From the NCBI GenBank assembly GCA_956465555.1, contig OY101117.1:2480001-2544000 (forward strand): a stretch of 64,000 nucleotides of DNA, read 5' to 3'. Position numbers and translations under genes: made by a program. Below are positions 1 through 10,121 of the stretch, piece by piece. Below the pieces are notes generated by a model. The model had not been told where the DNA came from, made no database searches, and was given only the letters and a program-made list of their open reading frames with translations. This DNA comes from Nitzschia sp. pyKryTriq1 (Eukaryota; Bacillariophyta; Bacillariophyceae; Bacillariales; Bacillariaceae). The stretch's first letter is position 1; each line of letters starts with the position of its first letter.

Positions 1-580
1 CTCTGGTCGACTTCTGGTCTGTCCATCTCTCGTTGGGGGTGCGAACGATACTCACAATCAGATAGACCACCATGACAGGTGGTCGATTGCCAACATCACG
101 GTGTGAGGACCCATGTGCGGTCCTACCTACACAACAATTAATCAGTTTCTCAGACCCAAGCGGTGTGCAAGCTGTTGCGTCCGAAATGGAACCGGATTTG
201 CAAGAATTGAGGCGGCGGGCGGCGACTCACATCATGAATGAATGAATGACGACGACTGCGACTCCTCATCCTCGTATTTACTCTGGTACTGTACGACTAC
301 TTATTCCCACCAACAACTACTAGTAGAGTACAGTGCGAGTAGCCCTAAAAGCGCTACTGGTACTCTACTACTACTCTAGTCTACCGAGTACTCGTAGATG
401 GATCGTTCCAGCTACTGCTACTAGACTATGAAGTACGTATACTATATCTACTTGCTAACAAGTAGGTAGTCCACTTCAGTCCATTACGACGTTCCTGGCA
501 TACTATCGTGCAAACTCACCCCAATCCGAAACAATCCCCGTCCTTTCAGTTGTGGTACGCAGTACTGATTGTATAACCTA
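1..580. other. Intergenic, no gene seen
   Basis: No convincing coding frame on either strand. The stretch from about 270 to 460 is rich in short CTACTAG/TACTACT/GTACTC words, a composition that recurs in the other intergenic regions of this window. The 3' end of the kinase gene lies immediately to the right. Confidence 0.5.
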
Positions 581-2971
581 CTACTCGTCGTCATCGGGTA
601 CAGGAGGGAAGAACGGCGCGTCTAGCAACTTGTCTCTTCCCTTGGGTAAATCAATTGACTCAAACCAAGGATGATTCAGGATATCGCTCATGTTCACGCT
701 TCCGAGTCTTCTCTGGGGATCCTTGATGAGTAATTTCGATATTAGGTCCTTGACTTCATCAGAAAAATCTTCTGCAAGCGGTTCCGGATCGTTGTGCGTG
801 ATGTCTTCCAGCAACTGCATGTCTGATATGCCGTCATAGTAGAAAGGATTCTCGCCGCTAACCATCTCGTAGACAACGACGCCGAAAGCCCACCAGTCCA
901 CTGGGAAACCATGACCTTCGTTGCTGATGATTTCTGGACAAGTGTAATTCGGAGTGCCGCAGAATGTAAAAGTCTGCCCATCGGGAATATGTTTCGCGAA
1001 TCCAAAATCAACAAGGACGGGGTAGCCTGTTTCATCAATCATGACGTTTTCGGGTTTGAGGTCGCGATAGCAAATCTTCTGGCGGTGCATATATCGCAAC
1101 GTATCAGCGATAAGGGCTCCATAGAATTTCGCGTTTTCTTCCGGGATCCCGGATTCCCATTCACCGTCATCCCCTTCTCGATGCAGAACGTTCCACAATT
1201 CCACTCCACGGATAACCCCCATCAACAAATAGATGTGATGATCGTCTTCAAATTTGTGGACGAATTCGCAAATGAATGGGTGGCAGAACTTTGAGAGAAT
1301 CTCGCATTCACGTTCAATAGCTTCAGCTACCGAGATTGTCATCCCAGAAGCTTCCCGCATGACATCTTCTTTTGCTTGAATCTTAAGGGCGAAATTTTGA
1401 TCCTTCAACTCTTCTATCTTGGGTGTGACCTTCCAAACCTCCCCATATTGTCCCTCGCCCAGCACCGATTGGCGGTTGAAGGATGCCAGACTCAGTCGAG
1501 TCTCGTGGAGGAACGAATGCTGCATAGACGTTCGGCGCGAGCTCATCTGGCTCATCATTTTTCCAACACATTCTTCCTCTTTATCTTCATGTGCACCAAG
1601 GTTGAAACTGTCTTCTCGTTGAAAGTCGTTGTCAAGATCGTATTTCTTATCATCCGCATTGTCATCACCGTCACCATCTTCTTCCATCATCTTTTTGAGT
1701 GTCGCAGCCCCCATGAGCCGGTTCATGGCCATGACCTTGCGAGTCGCTTGTTTCCAGACTGCATGGAGTTTGGTCTGATTTTGTAGAACATAACGGAAGG
1801 TGATTTGATCTACGCGGAACAGCCGGGTCGGAGAGGCTGCTCGAACGGACGCTTTTCGGGGGCAAGAGTAGAGAAGCCCCTGTTCTCCAAAACTCTTCCC
1901 CGATTCGGCACTGCCAACTTTGTTACCATTCACCTCGAAATCGACTTCTCCACTGCCAATGATATAAAAGTAGATTGGGGTGGTCTCTTCCCCTTGTTCA
2001 ATGATGAGCTCCCCGGGAGTGTAGGTTGAAGTGGGTTCGAAGGCTTTTACCATTTCTTCGACCGAACGTTCATTGAGCTTTTGAAAAATAAAATTAGTTT
2101 TGAGTTCCTTCCGGATGAGTTCTTCGGCTGCTCTATCTTTCTCGTGGACACTGGGCTTGAATTCGTTGTTAAGTTCTTTGATTCGAGTAGCAGATACCCT
2201 TGTTGTTTTCTTCTTTGGACCGCTGCTGCGACTAGATGTTTTCTTCTTTGGAGCATTTTTGGCTGTTTTCTTGTCGAATTTGAGAGACTCGCTATAATCC
2301 AGCTGGAGAGCTTGTAACTGTGCTTTGCTTTTCGCCTTAGGGGACAGTGCCTTACTCCTTGCTTTCGGGGAGAGTTTAGGTGACTTGACAATGGGGAAGA
2401 CCTTCTTCCCATCATTTGCTTGCTGTTTTATTCTGCCTTCAAACTCAGTCAATGAAGTCTCGTATTCGGCTAGCTTCTCTGCGTATCGCTTGTAGAGCTT
2501 CTTTCCCTTTGCACTTTCGCCCTCCTCGTGAACCATGTCTGTCATGAGCTTTTGCACTTTCTTTAATTTCTTCTGCAATTCGTTTAAGGTTGATGCTGCA
2601 GTCTCGGAGGAATTGGAAGACAAAGCAGACACATCAGAGCCGTGTCTGTTGATAGATGATAAAACTGGCGTTCCCAAAGGAGAAATCGATTGCTTGCCAT
2701 CGGTTGAGCTTTTCACTGGAGTGGCGGGTGACACTGCTTCTTTGTGCTTCGTCTGCTTCGGGGCATCTTCTGCAGATTCCAATTCCGCCATCTCGGCCTC
2801 ATACTGTTCAAGTTTCTCTGCGAGACGACAATAAAGCTTTGATTCGCGCCCTTTCTTTTCCGTTTCTTCGGCGTCATTCATCAGACTCTGTGTCTTCGCA
2901 ATCTTCTTTTTCAGTAGGTTGATCGTCTTCAACCCGCTGGAGGCGCCGGCATCCTCAATCACGCCAACCAT
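581..2971 (-). CDS. Cyclic-nucleotide-dependent protein kinase, PKG-like (AGC family)
   Basis: Single-exon frame of 796 residues. The N-terminal third holds two related Lys/Glu-rich predicted coiled-coil repeats (about residues 15-65 and 127-178), each with the pattern L(Y)xR(L/Y)AEKLxxYExxxxE, followed by a basic Ser/Lys-rich linker. One cyclic-nucleotide-binding domain follows (about 290-400), with a phosphate-cassette-like FGEQGLLYSCPRKASV; the Glu and Arg expected to hold cyclic nucleotide are present. The kinase domain starts near residue 500: glycine loop LGEGQYGEVW, catalytic loop YRDLKPEN (Tyr for His is normal in PKA/PKG), DFG, and activation segment CGTPNYTCPE. Known PKGs phosphorylate Ser/Thr when cGMP or cAMP binds; the ligand here is not predictable. 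Most PKGs have two or more binding domains, so a single one is unusual. The C-terminal tail lacks a clear hydrophobic motif. The ATG at 2971 is the first in frame. Confidence 0.9.
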   Translation of the reverse strand: MVGVIEDAGASSGLKTINLLKKKIAKTQSLMNDAEETEKKGRESKLYCRLAEKLEQYEAEMAELESAEDAPKQTKHKEAVSPATPVKSSTDGKQSISPLGTPVLSSINRHGSDVSALSSNSSETAASTLNELQKKLKKVQKLMTDMVHEEGESAKGKKLYKRYAEKLAEYETSLTEFEGRIKQQANDGKKVFPIVKSPKLSPKARSKALSPKAKSKAQLQALQLDYSESLKFDKKTAKNAPKKKTSSRSSGPKKKTTRVSATRIKELNNEFKPSVHEKDRAAEELIRKELKTNFIFQKLNERSVEEMVKAFEPTSTYTPGELIIEQGEETTPIYFYIIGSGEVDFEVNGNKVGSAESGKSFGEQGLLYSCPRKASVRAASPTRLFRVDQITFRYVLQNQTKLHAVWKQATRKVMAMNRLMGAATLKKMMEEDGDGDDNADDKKYDLDNDFQREDSFNLGAHEDKEEECVGKMMSQMSSRRTSMQHSFLHETRLSLASFNRQSVLGEGQYGEVWKVTPKIEELKDQNFALKIQAKEDVMREASGMTISVAEAIERECEILSKFCHPFICEFVHKFEDDHHIYLLMGVIRGVELWNVLHREGDDGEWESGIPEENAKFYGALIADTLRYMHRQKICYRDLKPENVMIDETGYPVLVDFGFAKHIPDGQTFTFCGTPNYTCPEIISNEGHGFPVDWWAFGVVVYEMVSGENPFYYDGISDMQLLEDITHNDPEPLAEDFSDEVKDLISKLLIKDPQRRLGSVNMSDILNHPWFESIDLPKGRDKLLDAPFFPPVPDDDE

Positions 2972-3116
2972 GGGATGGTGAGACAGGAAGGACCTTCCAG
3001 TTGAAGACTGCTTTTTGGACTGACTACCGCAAAATCAGAACCGGTCGAATGTGTGGATTCTCCTTTAGTCTGAAATTGGGAGATGCGATCCTTCGTCGAA
3101 AGCTTTCTCTGCTGCT

Positions 3117-3150
3117 CTACCACCATTGACTTTCTACCACCATTGACTTT
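3117..3150. repeat. 17-bp perfect tandem duplication
   Basis: CTACCACCATTGACTTT occurs twice head to tail with no mismatch, about 145 bases upstream of the kinase start codon, within its likely 5' region. Confidence 0.9.
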
Positions 3151-4499
3151 CAACAAGTGACAGCTGATGCTCCCTTCGGGTAGAAATGTTTGGGTTGTTC
3201 TTGATAAGGGATAGAGAGGAGTCGTACTCTCTAGTCCAAATGAAGCAAAAGTATGAAGAGGATACACGTCCGATCGGCGATCGGCGTTATTCTTCGCGCC
3301 TCGCGCCTGTTTCGCTTGTTTTTTTGCTGTCACGCGCGCGGGCGGACAGGACTTTGAGCCATTCGTCTCTTTTCTTCGAAGGATCAGATCTCAGATCGTA
3401 CCAAAGTCTAAGGACATTAATGAGATATTCAGCAGCTGTTAGTTGTTGTGCCAATGTTCGTTGCCAAAATTGCTCAGAGGGAGGGCAATAGCCGAATAGA
3501 ATTCAAGATCTGAGTTTATGTCTACCGTACTATGATTCCTTGTACATTTTGTACATGTGTGATGTAGGCTTAATTCAGCCCATCCTGCATGCATTTACAG
3601 TTATTTTTTTAATAAACAAAAAATTAGATTCTTCCGCGCGTCCGTTTTAGTTCGTGCACTACGAACATCGCACCGCGCCACCAAGCCAAGCGCCACCAAG
3701 CCAAGATGGGATCGATCAAGTCAACTCAGCAGTCAAGTCAAGGATTCCTACTGTTACCACTTACTAAAAAGAGTCTCAACCGAAAGAGACTCCGGAGACA
3801 CATGCAAGGCTTTGGTACTGGCAAATTCTGCTCTGACAAGCAGAGCATCAACTCACAAGTCAACCTTTCATCCTGAAGTAAAAGGCTGGAAGCACTGATC
3901 TGCCCTATGCGCGGGGTAGTCGACAAGAATGATTGAAAGTGAAAATTAGGATCGTTTCTCCTTGGAGTTCTTCCTTACCGCCCGATAGACGTTGCGTCAA
4001 GAACAATGGGTTTTCAAAATAAAATGCAACGGTACCTACCGAGCTAGGCTAGTAGCATGTGGCTACAGTCAAATACCCGGAGTAAGAAAACAGAAGCGAC
4101 ATTTTTACGAAAAATGTGACAAGCGAAACGCACGAACGACACCTAGATACGTACGTCGCTAAGAAGGACTTTCTACATTGTTTGTGTCTTCATGTTGCTC
4201 AGCTGGTTGCTCGACACACTCGCAGAAGCGCCGGGCGTTGGTATGCCCACCTTGCCCGTTGCCCATTCTCGCTTGGTGCCTACTGGTAAGTTTGGTACCG
4301 AACGGGGTGGGGGGAAGCTTGTCCCTCTTTGTTTGGTTAGAAATGGAGAAGGAATTTGTCTTGGTTTTATCGGTGCTGGGAAGGCAAAGATTTGCCTTTC
4401 CAAGCATTGCAGTGTCTGGTCGTTGTTTGCATACTCCTACTTGTAAACTGTTGGAGCACTCAAGGCAACGAGAAGGTCAAAACAAATAAGACTGACGAA

Positions 4500-4527
4500 G
4501 TAGTTTCAACAAATTTGTTGAAACTAC
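4500..4527. repeat. 28-bp perfect palindrome
   Basis: The 28 bases are identical to their reverse complement, centred on AAATTT with flanking arms GTAGTTTCAAC / GTTGAAACTAC. No gene is adjacent. It could be a small hairpin or a dyad protein-binding site. Confidence 0.9.
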
Positions 4528-5249
4528 ATAAGGGGAGGTCTGATGAAGGGATAAATAAACAAACCTGGTCTGAATGATGGTGGTATCGACCTCTTTTGTG
4601 AGCTGACCCGGCGCGTCAGGCGTTATTTGGTTTCTAAGTAAATATCTTACATAGAGGCTTTTTCATGTGAGACCGTACAAGTAGTAGTGTACTACCGGTA
4701 GCTACACTGTTCCGGTAGTAGAGAAGCACGACAACAGAAAGAAGTGAATGAAGGCAAGCAAGAGGCAAGAGCTACTGTAGTTGATAATAGCTAATAGAGG
4801 TATGGTCAAAGATTCTGTCCTCTTATTGTACCTATATCTCTCTGTTTAGTATCTCAGGCAGTCACGGCGCCATCCGCTCTCTTCAGAAGAACAAGAAGAC
4901 AAAATCTCGTAGTACCAGTACCGTAGTACATACCGTACACTTCAAGAAGATTTCTTGCTCCAGAGTTCACAAAGATCTTTACTTTTTTTCAGCAGGAAGG
5001 ACGACGCAGCAGTGACGACAGAGAATCAGCGGTGGGAAGCTGTGACAGCACGACATCCAGTTTTTGAAAAGATCATGATACAGGAGCATTTTGTTTGTTG
5101 GTTCGTGGCTGGTTTCAGTTTAAGTTCTAATTTTTAATGACAATGACTATGTAGTACTGCCCCGTCGTCGGCTGTTTCAGTTTGAGGGACACGGTGTTGG
5201 TTTGCTTCGAAAGTGGTGAAGACCTGCCAGCGATACTGCTCCAGCGAAT

Positions 5250-6140
5250 TCACTCTTCCGATAGTGGCTTCACACCCGCTTCAAGGTCCTTACAAGCTTC
5301 AACACGATGGATGGGATGCTCGGGCTCCGCTTGGACAATATCGCCTACTTGACCACGGCTCCTGTTACTTTGGTGTTTGTCGAAAATATGGCGGACGCTT
5401 CCGAAGAGTCCGTAATGATCACTGATACGTGCTGGTTGGATATGTCCTGGCGCTTGGAATCCTCCATGCGCCGAAAAGTGATTGGACGAGAAGTTTCCAA
5501 GGGGGATGATCTCTTTGCCTTGACCGTGAATATCATTAAAGAGCTCGACCCCAGCGAGCCAATATGCCACGGCAGATGTCGCCATACCGAACCATCCTGC
5601 GACCTTGTCCACAAGTTCGTTTTCAACACCACCGCTGAGCAAGAACAAAGTGGATGCAAGCAGGAAAAATAGGAGATTCAAGGTTGCATTGAGCTTGAAA
5701 GTCATGATCCACAAAATAAATGTGAAAAGACCGGCTAAGAAGAGCATGGTTTGGGAAGCCTTTGGATTTGGCGGCTGGGCGTCTGATGCGAGGAGTTGAA
5801 TTATGTCAACGGTTCCAAGCGACATCCAGAGACCGCCGAATAGGAGAAAGGCAGTGTATCCAAATACATTATTGCGGCGGACTTCAGAGAGCCCAGCAAT
5901 AATTTGAAGGAGACCACCAAAGAACATTGCGAATCCCAGAACCAAAGTTTCGACACCGTCGAAATCTTCTAGATCATCGCCGCCAAGTCGTGTGTGCTTT
6001 ATCTGAAGGAGTGCTGTTGTGAATCCGAAAGCAAAGAGGCCAAGTGGAGCTGGATTGGGAACTGGAGGATTAATATGCGAACGGAGCGCCTTCATCTCCT
6101 TGACGATCTGCTCATATTCTGTGGAAGGAACAAATTGCAT
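5250..6140 (-). CDS. GPR1/FUN34/YaaH family transporter (acetate/succinate-type)
   Basis: Single-exon frame of 296 residues. The family signature NPAPLGLF (about residues 29-36) precedes the first membrane segment, and six hydrophobic segments follow between about residues 30 and 200 (for example [19 protein letters not shown] and [17 protein letters not shown]). Members of this family (E. coli SatP, yeast Ato1-3) move acetate, succinate or ammonium-coupled substrates across membranes; the substrate here cannot be told from sequence. The last 90 residues, starting at [20 protein letters not shown], are hydrophilic with many His and Ser and lie outside the bacterial core. The start is supported by AACCATGC context and the position of the NPAPLG motif. 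Location, plasma membrane or internal, is unknown. Confidence 0.88.
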   Translation of the reverse strand: MQFVPSTEYEQIVKEMKALRSHINPPVPNPAPLGLFAFGFTTALLQIKHTRLGGDDLEDFDGVETLVLGFAMFFGGLLQIIAGLSEVRRNNVFGYTAFLLFGGLWMSLGTVDIIQLLASDAQPPNPKASQTMLFLAGLFTFILWIMTFKLNATLNLLFFLLASTLFLLSGGVENELVDKVAGWFGMATSAVAYWLAGVELFNDIHGQGKEIIPLGNFSSNHFSAHGGFQAPGHIQPARISDHYGLFGSVRHIFDKHQSNRSRGQVGDIVQAEPEHPIHRVEACKDLEAGVKPLSEE

Positions 6141-7363
6141 GGTTACTGTCGTTTCGCGTTGGGTGGGGATATTTTTATGCCAGAAGGGTGAGGCGACCGA
6201 AAAATGTGAGGACGATTGGCCACCACCTTCTTCCTCCCATGCTATGATTCCGGCCTTCTCTTTCTTGAGGAAGCGGAACTCGAAATGTTGATGCAGCTTG
6301 TTTAATTATCTAGCTTGATTGTCTTGGCAGGTGTATGTAGTGCAGATAGCACTCACATCGTAACATAATAACGACAGACGGGAGTGAATTATGGGAAGGG
6401 GTGGTACGTCCCGGTACGTCGTGATAGAAGGATTCTCATTTTTTTGACATCGTGTGTGTCGGCATGAAGTTGTCTGTTCTTATCGTTGCCATTACGCGTT
6501 GTACGTATGATACGTACGAGTGCGCCTCGGTGGTCGGTCCACTGAGTCGAATTTACATGTATCTCCTACTAGAGTTTCGCCATGCCACGCGCGGCGTCGA
6601 ACAAGCAGAGCGGGAAGAGGGCTGTCAAATGAATTTTGATGACACGGTGTCTCTCCTCTCTCTACTACTCTAGAGTAGAGAGAGTTTACGCGCGATATAC
6701 AGTAGCTAATAATTGTCTAATAAAGAGTAGACTACCAGAGGAAACGGGAGAGAAATATTGATTCCAATCTTCAGCATGCAGCAGAAGAAAGGTCGAGATG
6801 TTGCAGAAGCAGAAGGCGGGCCCGCTGTTCTTATTGTTTCCGTGTTGATCCGACAGAGTGACGGCAATGGCCCATTGTCGGTGCACGATGGGGGGGCGGG
6901 GGGCGGGGGGGGAGACTACCGGTACTGGTACCCGAGCGTCGGGAAGTCGGCGACGGCTGGTTTGATCCACGATTTACAAGCCGTTGCCATGTTCATCACG
7001 ATCACGATTGGAGACCTTGTCCAAGTTGATTAAAAAATACCGGCTGTTTCAATGTTGCAATCCAAACGGCTATAAAAATCTGTCCGTGGCATGCATTGGC
7101 CATAAGTAAAAAATATGCCCTCGTGTTCCGTCCACATAGAATTTTCGGATTTGAGGATTTGAACGAAGAATTTCTACCGCCAGATTAGCGCCCAACGCAT
7201 CCCATTATTTATCGATGATTCGTGGAACGCGCACGGCGGGCTCGAAAAATAACACCGCCAGCCACCGAAGCCACCACACGCACTTCTCCATTGGTCTTGC
7301 TGGGCTTCCATCGCTTTCCTCCTCGGCCACATCCCCTCACAATTTTACAGTTGGAGATAAAAG
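6141..7363. other. Intergenic with G-tract
   Basis: Divergent-promoter region between the YaaH-type transporter (-) and the Lys/Gly-rich secreted protein (+). It holds a strong G-tract (6890-6912) and microsatellite-like TCTCTACTACTCTAGAG sequence near 6655-6685. No supported coding frame. Confidence 0.5.
6890..6912 (+). other. G-tract, potential G-quadruplex
   Basis: Runs of seven, six and eight G separated by single C bases. Runs of this length can be subdivided into four G-triplets, so an intramolecular G-quadruplex on the + strand (i-motif on the - strand) is possible. It lies about 470 bases upstream of the secreted Lys/Gly-rich gene. Confidence 0.6.
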
Positions 7364-8641
7364 ATGATGGTTTCCTATAAGCTCCACCGCCTTTTATGGT
7401 GTTTGATTACATCATTTTCATTGGCAGCTACAGCTACAAATGATTACGACACTAGAAGTCAAACAAAAATGCTCAGAACGACTTCTTCACAGAGCAGGGT
7501 ATGTAATCCAATCGTCGCATGTTTTTCAACTTGATAGACTGCCCTATAGTTATATGTGTGGCTATTGGTGATGAATGAGTTTACTATATCGTTAGGTTCT
7601 AGCCTCACAATCTATTGCGTTATGTGTTTTTGCCTCTTTCTACAGAGTGCCAAACCACGCCACCGCCACGAGCGAAGGATCGTCAGGATTGATGATGACG
7701 ATGAACACAAAGCCCGAGACCGTCAAAAGAAGACCGAGCTACAATTCGAAGACGAGATTGATGAATCTCTTTTTGAGGATCGCCTCCTACAATTCTCGAC
7801 CCGCATTGATTTCAATATGCCTGCGCCATCCGCCGCCCCCTCGAAGAATCCAACAAAGCAGCCTTCCGAAATTCCATCCCAGACCCCAAGTACCAATCCA
7901 AGTGAATTTCCAACACAAACGCCATCAACCAAGCCAACGGTTCATCCCCTTGAAATTCGCTTCGAGATGCCGCCAACAACAACCCCAACAATGGAACCTT
8001 CCATGTTTCCATCGAAGACACCAAGTATCCATCCCACAGAAAACCCGACATCCCCACCAACGGTCCAAGCTATCCAATTCCACACCGAAGAACCACTTTT
8101 AGCGAGAGAAGAAGTCGTTGATGTTCGTACGGGAAAAGGCAAGGGCAAAGGAGGCAAGGGCAAAAAGGTTCGAGACGAAGCCGAGCGGATGCCTGATGCT
8201 GATGGTTCCGCCGGAAAGGGGAAAGGGAAAGGTGGCAAAGGGAAAGGAGGAAAAGATACATCTGGTGAGTCCACTGGCAAGGGCGATGGAAAAGGGAAAG
8301 GAGGCAAAGATGCAGCTGAAGAAAAGGGTGGAAAAGGCAAGGACGACGGAAAAGGGAAAGGAGGCAAAGATGCATCTGAAGGAAAGGGTGGAAAAGGCAA
8401 GGGCGAAGGAAAAGGGGGGAAAGATACATCTGGTGAATCCACTGGCAAGAGCGGAAAAGGAGGCAAGGATGATACCACTGGTGGAAATGATGGAAAAGGC
8501 GATGGCAAAGGGAAAGGAGGAAAAGATACATCTGGTGAATCCACTGGCAAGGGCGGCAAAGGTAAAGGAAAAGGAGGGAAAGACGATGCCACTGGTGGAA
8601 AGGATGGAAAAGGAAAGGGTGGCAAGGATAGAAGGCGTTGA
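7364..8641 (+). CDS. Secreted PS-repeat / Lys-Gly-rich protein, silaffin-like candidate
   Basis: Two exons: 7364-7498 and 7646-8641, with intron GTATGT...TACAG in phase 0, giving 376 residues. Exon 1 encodes a signal peptide (hydrophobic core LLWCLITSFSLAATATA-like, cleavage near residue 24) and a K-M-L tripeptide at 35-37 that resembles the (K/R)-x-L processing site of diatom silica proteins. Exon 2 has an acidic stretch, then about 85 residues with PS/PT every four to six residues (PSEIPSQTPSTNPSEFPTQT), then about 180 residues of Lys-Gly repeats such as KGKGGKDTSGESTGKG. DNA of the GATACATCTGGTGA unit is nearly identical in three copies (near 8256, 8424 and 8526), a sign of recent expansion. 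Silaffins and cingulins are Lys/Ser-rich secreted proteins that promote silica deposition; assignment here is by composition only. It could instead be another extracellular-matrix or adhesive protein. Confidence 0.75.
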
Positions 8642-8847
8642 ATCTTGCTTATCTCGAGAGCTTGACCACTCTCTGGGCCGCCAGTCGGCAAGGCAGGTCC
8701 ACAGTAGAAAAATCACCGCAGAGAACAGCGAGAAATCTTCGAACCATACTCGTACAGCTCACGCAAGTGACTGTCCCAGCAAAAAAGAATATAAGAGGAG
8801 ATCTCCGAATCGCCGCATTGTTGGGCTCGCTATAAATACCACTAGTA

Positions 8848-8931
8848 GACCACGAAATTCAGTCTTCAACAGCATATAGCAGTACCAGTGACCACGAAAT
8901 TCAGTCTTCAACAGCATATAGCCGTACCAGT
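8848..8931 (+). repeat. 42-bp tandem duplication
   Basis: Two adjacent 42-bp copies (8848-8889 and 8890-8931) starting GACCACGAAATTCAGTCTTC and differing at one position near the end. Located between the Lys/Gly-rich gene and the TIR element. Confidence 0.9.
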
Positions 8932-9215
8932 ACCGTACGTGTAGGACCGAGGCGCATTTTCGTGGCACCTCTACCGGTATTTTAGTGATGGCCCTCTTTG
9001 GCTGTGTCCGTTTCGTCTTGGTCTTCCCTGTACCGACTGAAGTCAGGCAGGTCTCGTTACAAAACTCATTAGTTTTGGGGGGCGTACAAGGTAGTACAAT
9101 AAGTACAAGTACCGGTACCTGCAACCTGCGGTACTTTCGGGATTTCTTGGGTTCACGAAAACTGCAGAACATGCCGGCGCATAAAATAACAGATACTGAA
9201 CGGACAGTACGACAT

Positions 9216-9363
9216 GGAATTCCGAATCCCAATTCGGAATTCCATTTTGGATATTGGAATTCCATTTTGGAAATTGGAATTCCATTTTCCATTTTGGAAT
9301 TCCATTTTGGAAATTGGAATTCCATTTTCCATTTTGGAATTCCAAAATGGAATTTGGAATTCC
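9216..9363. repeat. Left array: eight GGAATTCC palindromes at 20-bp spacing
   Basis: GGAATTCC begins at 9216, 9236, 9256, 9276, 9296, 9316, 9336 and 9356, exactly 20 bp apart. The 12-bp spacers are mostly built from ATTTTGGAAATT, ATTTTCCATTTT and AAAATGGAATTT, themselves partly self-complementary. All frames stay open across the array, which creates spurious Trp/Asn/Pro-repeat reading frames. Confidence 0.95.
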
Positions 9364-9660
9364 AAAAGGGGGCGAGTGCCGACTAAGGGGTCGCTCCCGC
9401 CACTCCAGTCAAGCGACAGTAAATCACAGCGCTACGGATCCGTTGGAAGCGCGCTATTTTAAAAGGTGTTTCTGCTATTTCACAACGCGCGTGCCACAAT
9501 TAATACGTCAGCAAATAACGATATTGCGTGATATAAAAAATAAAATTACACAGCGATTTCGATTTCTCGTGATCATCATCTAATCTCTTATTCTACAGTA
9601 TTACTGTTCTCTTACGATACTACTCGCTCATACATGTAAGTTTTAACGTCCAACATACAA

Positions 9661-9708
9661 CTACTGTAGAGTACTGTATTCAAACTACCGTAGAGTACTG
9701 TATTCAAA
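9661..9708 (+). repeat. 24-bp tandem duplication inside the TIR element
   Basis: Two copies of a 24-bp unit (9661-9684 and 9685-9708) with one mismatch, beginning CTAC(T/C)GTAGAGTACTGT. It lies in the non-coding centre of the element. Confidence 0.85.
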
Positions 9709-9973
9709 CGCTACGAGTACTCGTTGTACAGTCCTGTAGTTGTACCGGTACCGGTACGCACAACAATCAAAATAGGCCGGCGACCATGGGATTATTTTTC
9801 ATGCGCGGCCGGCGCGAGAAGAAGCGCCAGTGCGCTTGAGAATACTTGTACCGGTACCTGGTACTGTACGAGTACCGGTAGTTGTACAGGGCAGTTGGGT
9901 ATGGTTCTCTGGTACAGGGCGCAGCGGGGGGCGTTCGTTGCGAACCGCTCACCCCCTTAGGCAAATAAAACTT

Positions 9974-10121
9974 GGAATTCCAAAATGGAAAATGGAATTC
10001 CAATTTCCAAAATGGAATTCCAAAATGGAATTTGGAATTCCAATTTCCATTTTGGAATTCCAAAATAGAAATTGGAATTCCAATTTCCAAAATGGAATTC
10101 CAAAATGGAATTTGGAATTCC
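9974..10121. repeat. Right array: eight GGAATTCC palindromes at 20-bp spacing
   Basis: GGAATTCC begins at 9974, 9994, 10014, 10034, 10054, 10074, 10094 and 10114, exactly 20 bp apart, the same count and period as the left array. Spacers are the same words in the opposite orientation (AAAATGGAATTT, AATTTCCAAAAT), so the two arrays could pair with each other or bind the same protein. Confidence 0.95.

Larger units (their letters stand above)
2972..5249. other. Intergenic, small repeats only
   Basis: 2.3 kb without a supported gene. It contains a perfect 17-bp tandem duplication (3117-3150, unit CTACCACCATTGACTTT) and a perfect 28-bp palindrome (4500-4527). Several short frames near 4.2-4.5 kb overlap on both strands without recognisable protein features, and I regard them as chance. 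The region separates two minus-strand genes, so the kinase promoter should lie in its left part. Confidence 0.5.

Noticed and set aside
2959-3333. Possible N-terminal extension or separate minus-strand gene before the kinase
   Set aside because: It is in a different frame, overlaps the start only slightly, and includes the 17-bp tandem duplication; no domain seen.
7942-8716. Long minus-strand frames opposite the Lys/Gly repeat (Ser/Pro/Phe-rich)
   Set aside because: They are antisense shadows of the GGC/AAG/GGA repeat, which lacks stops in several frames; no signal, start context or splice support.
9216-10121. CRISPR-like regular array
   Set aside because: The repeat is only 8 bp, the spacers are related to one another, there are no cas genes, and the genome is eukaryotic.
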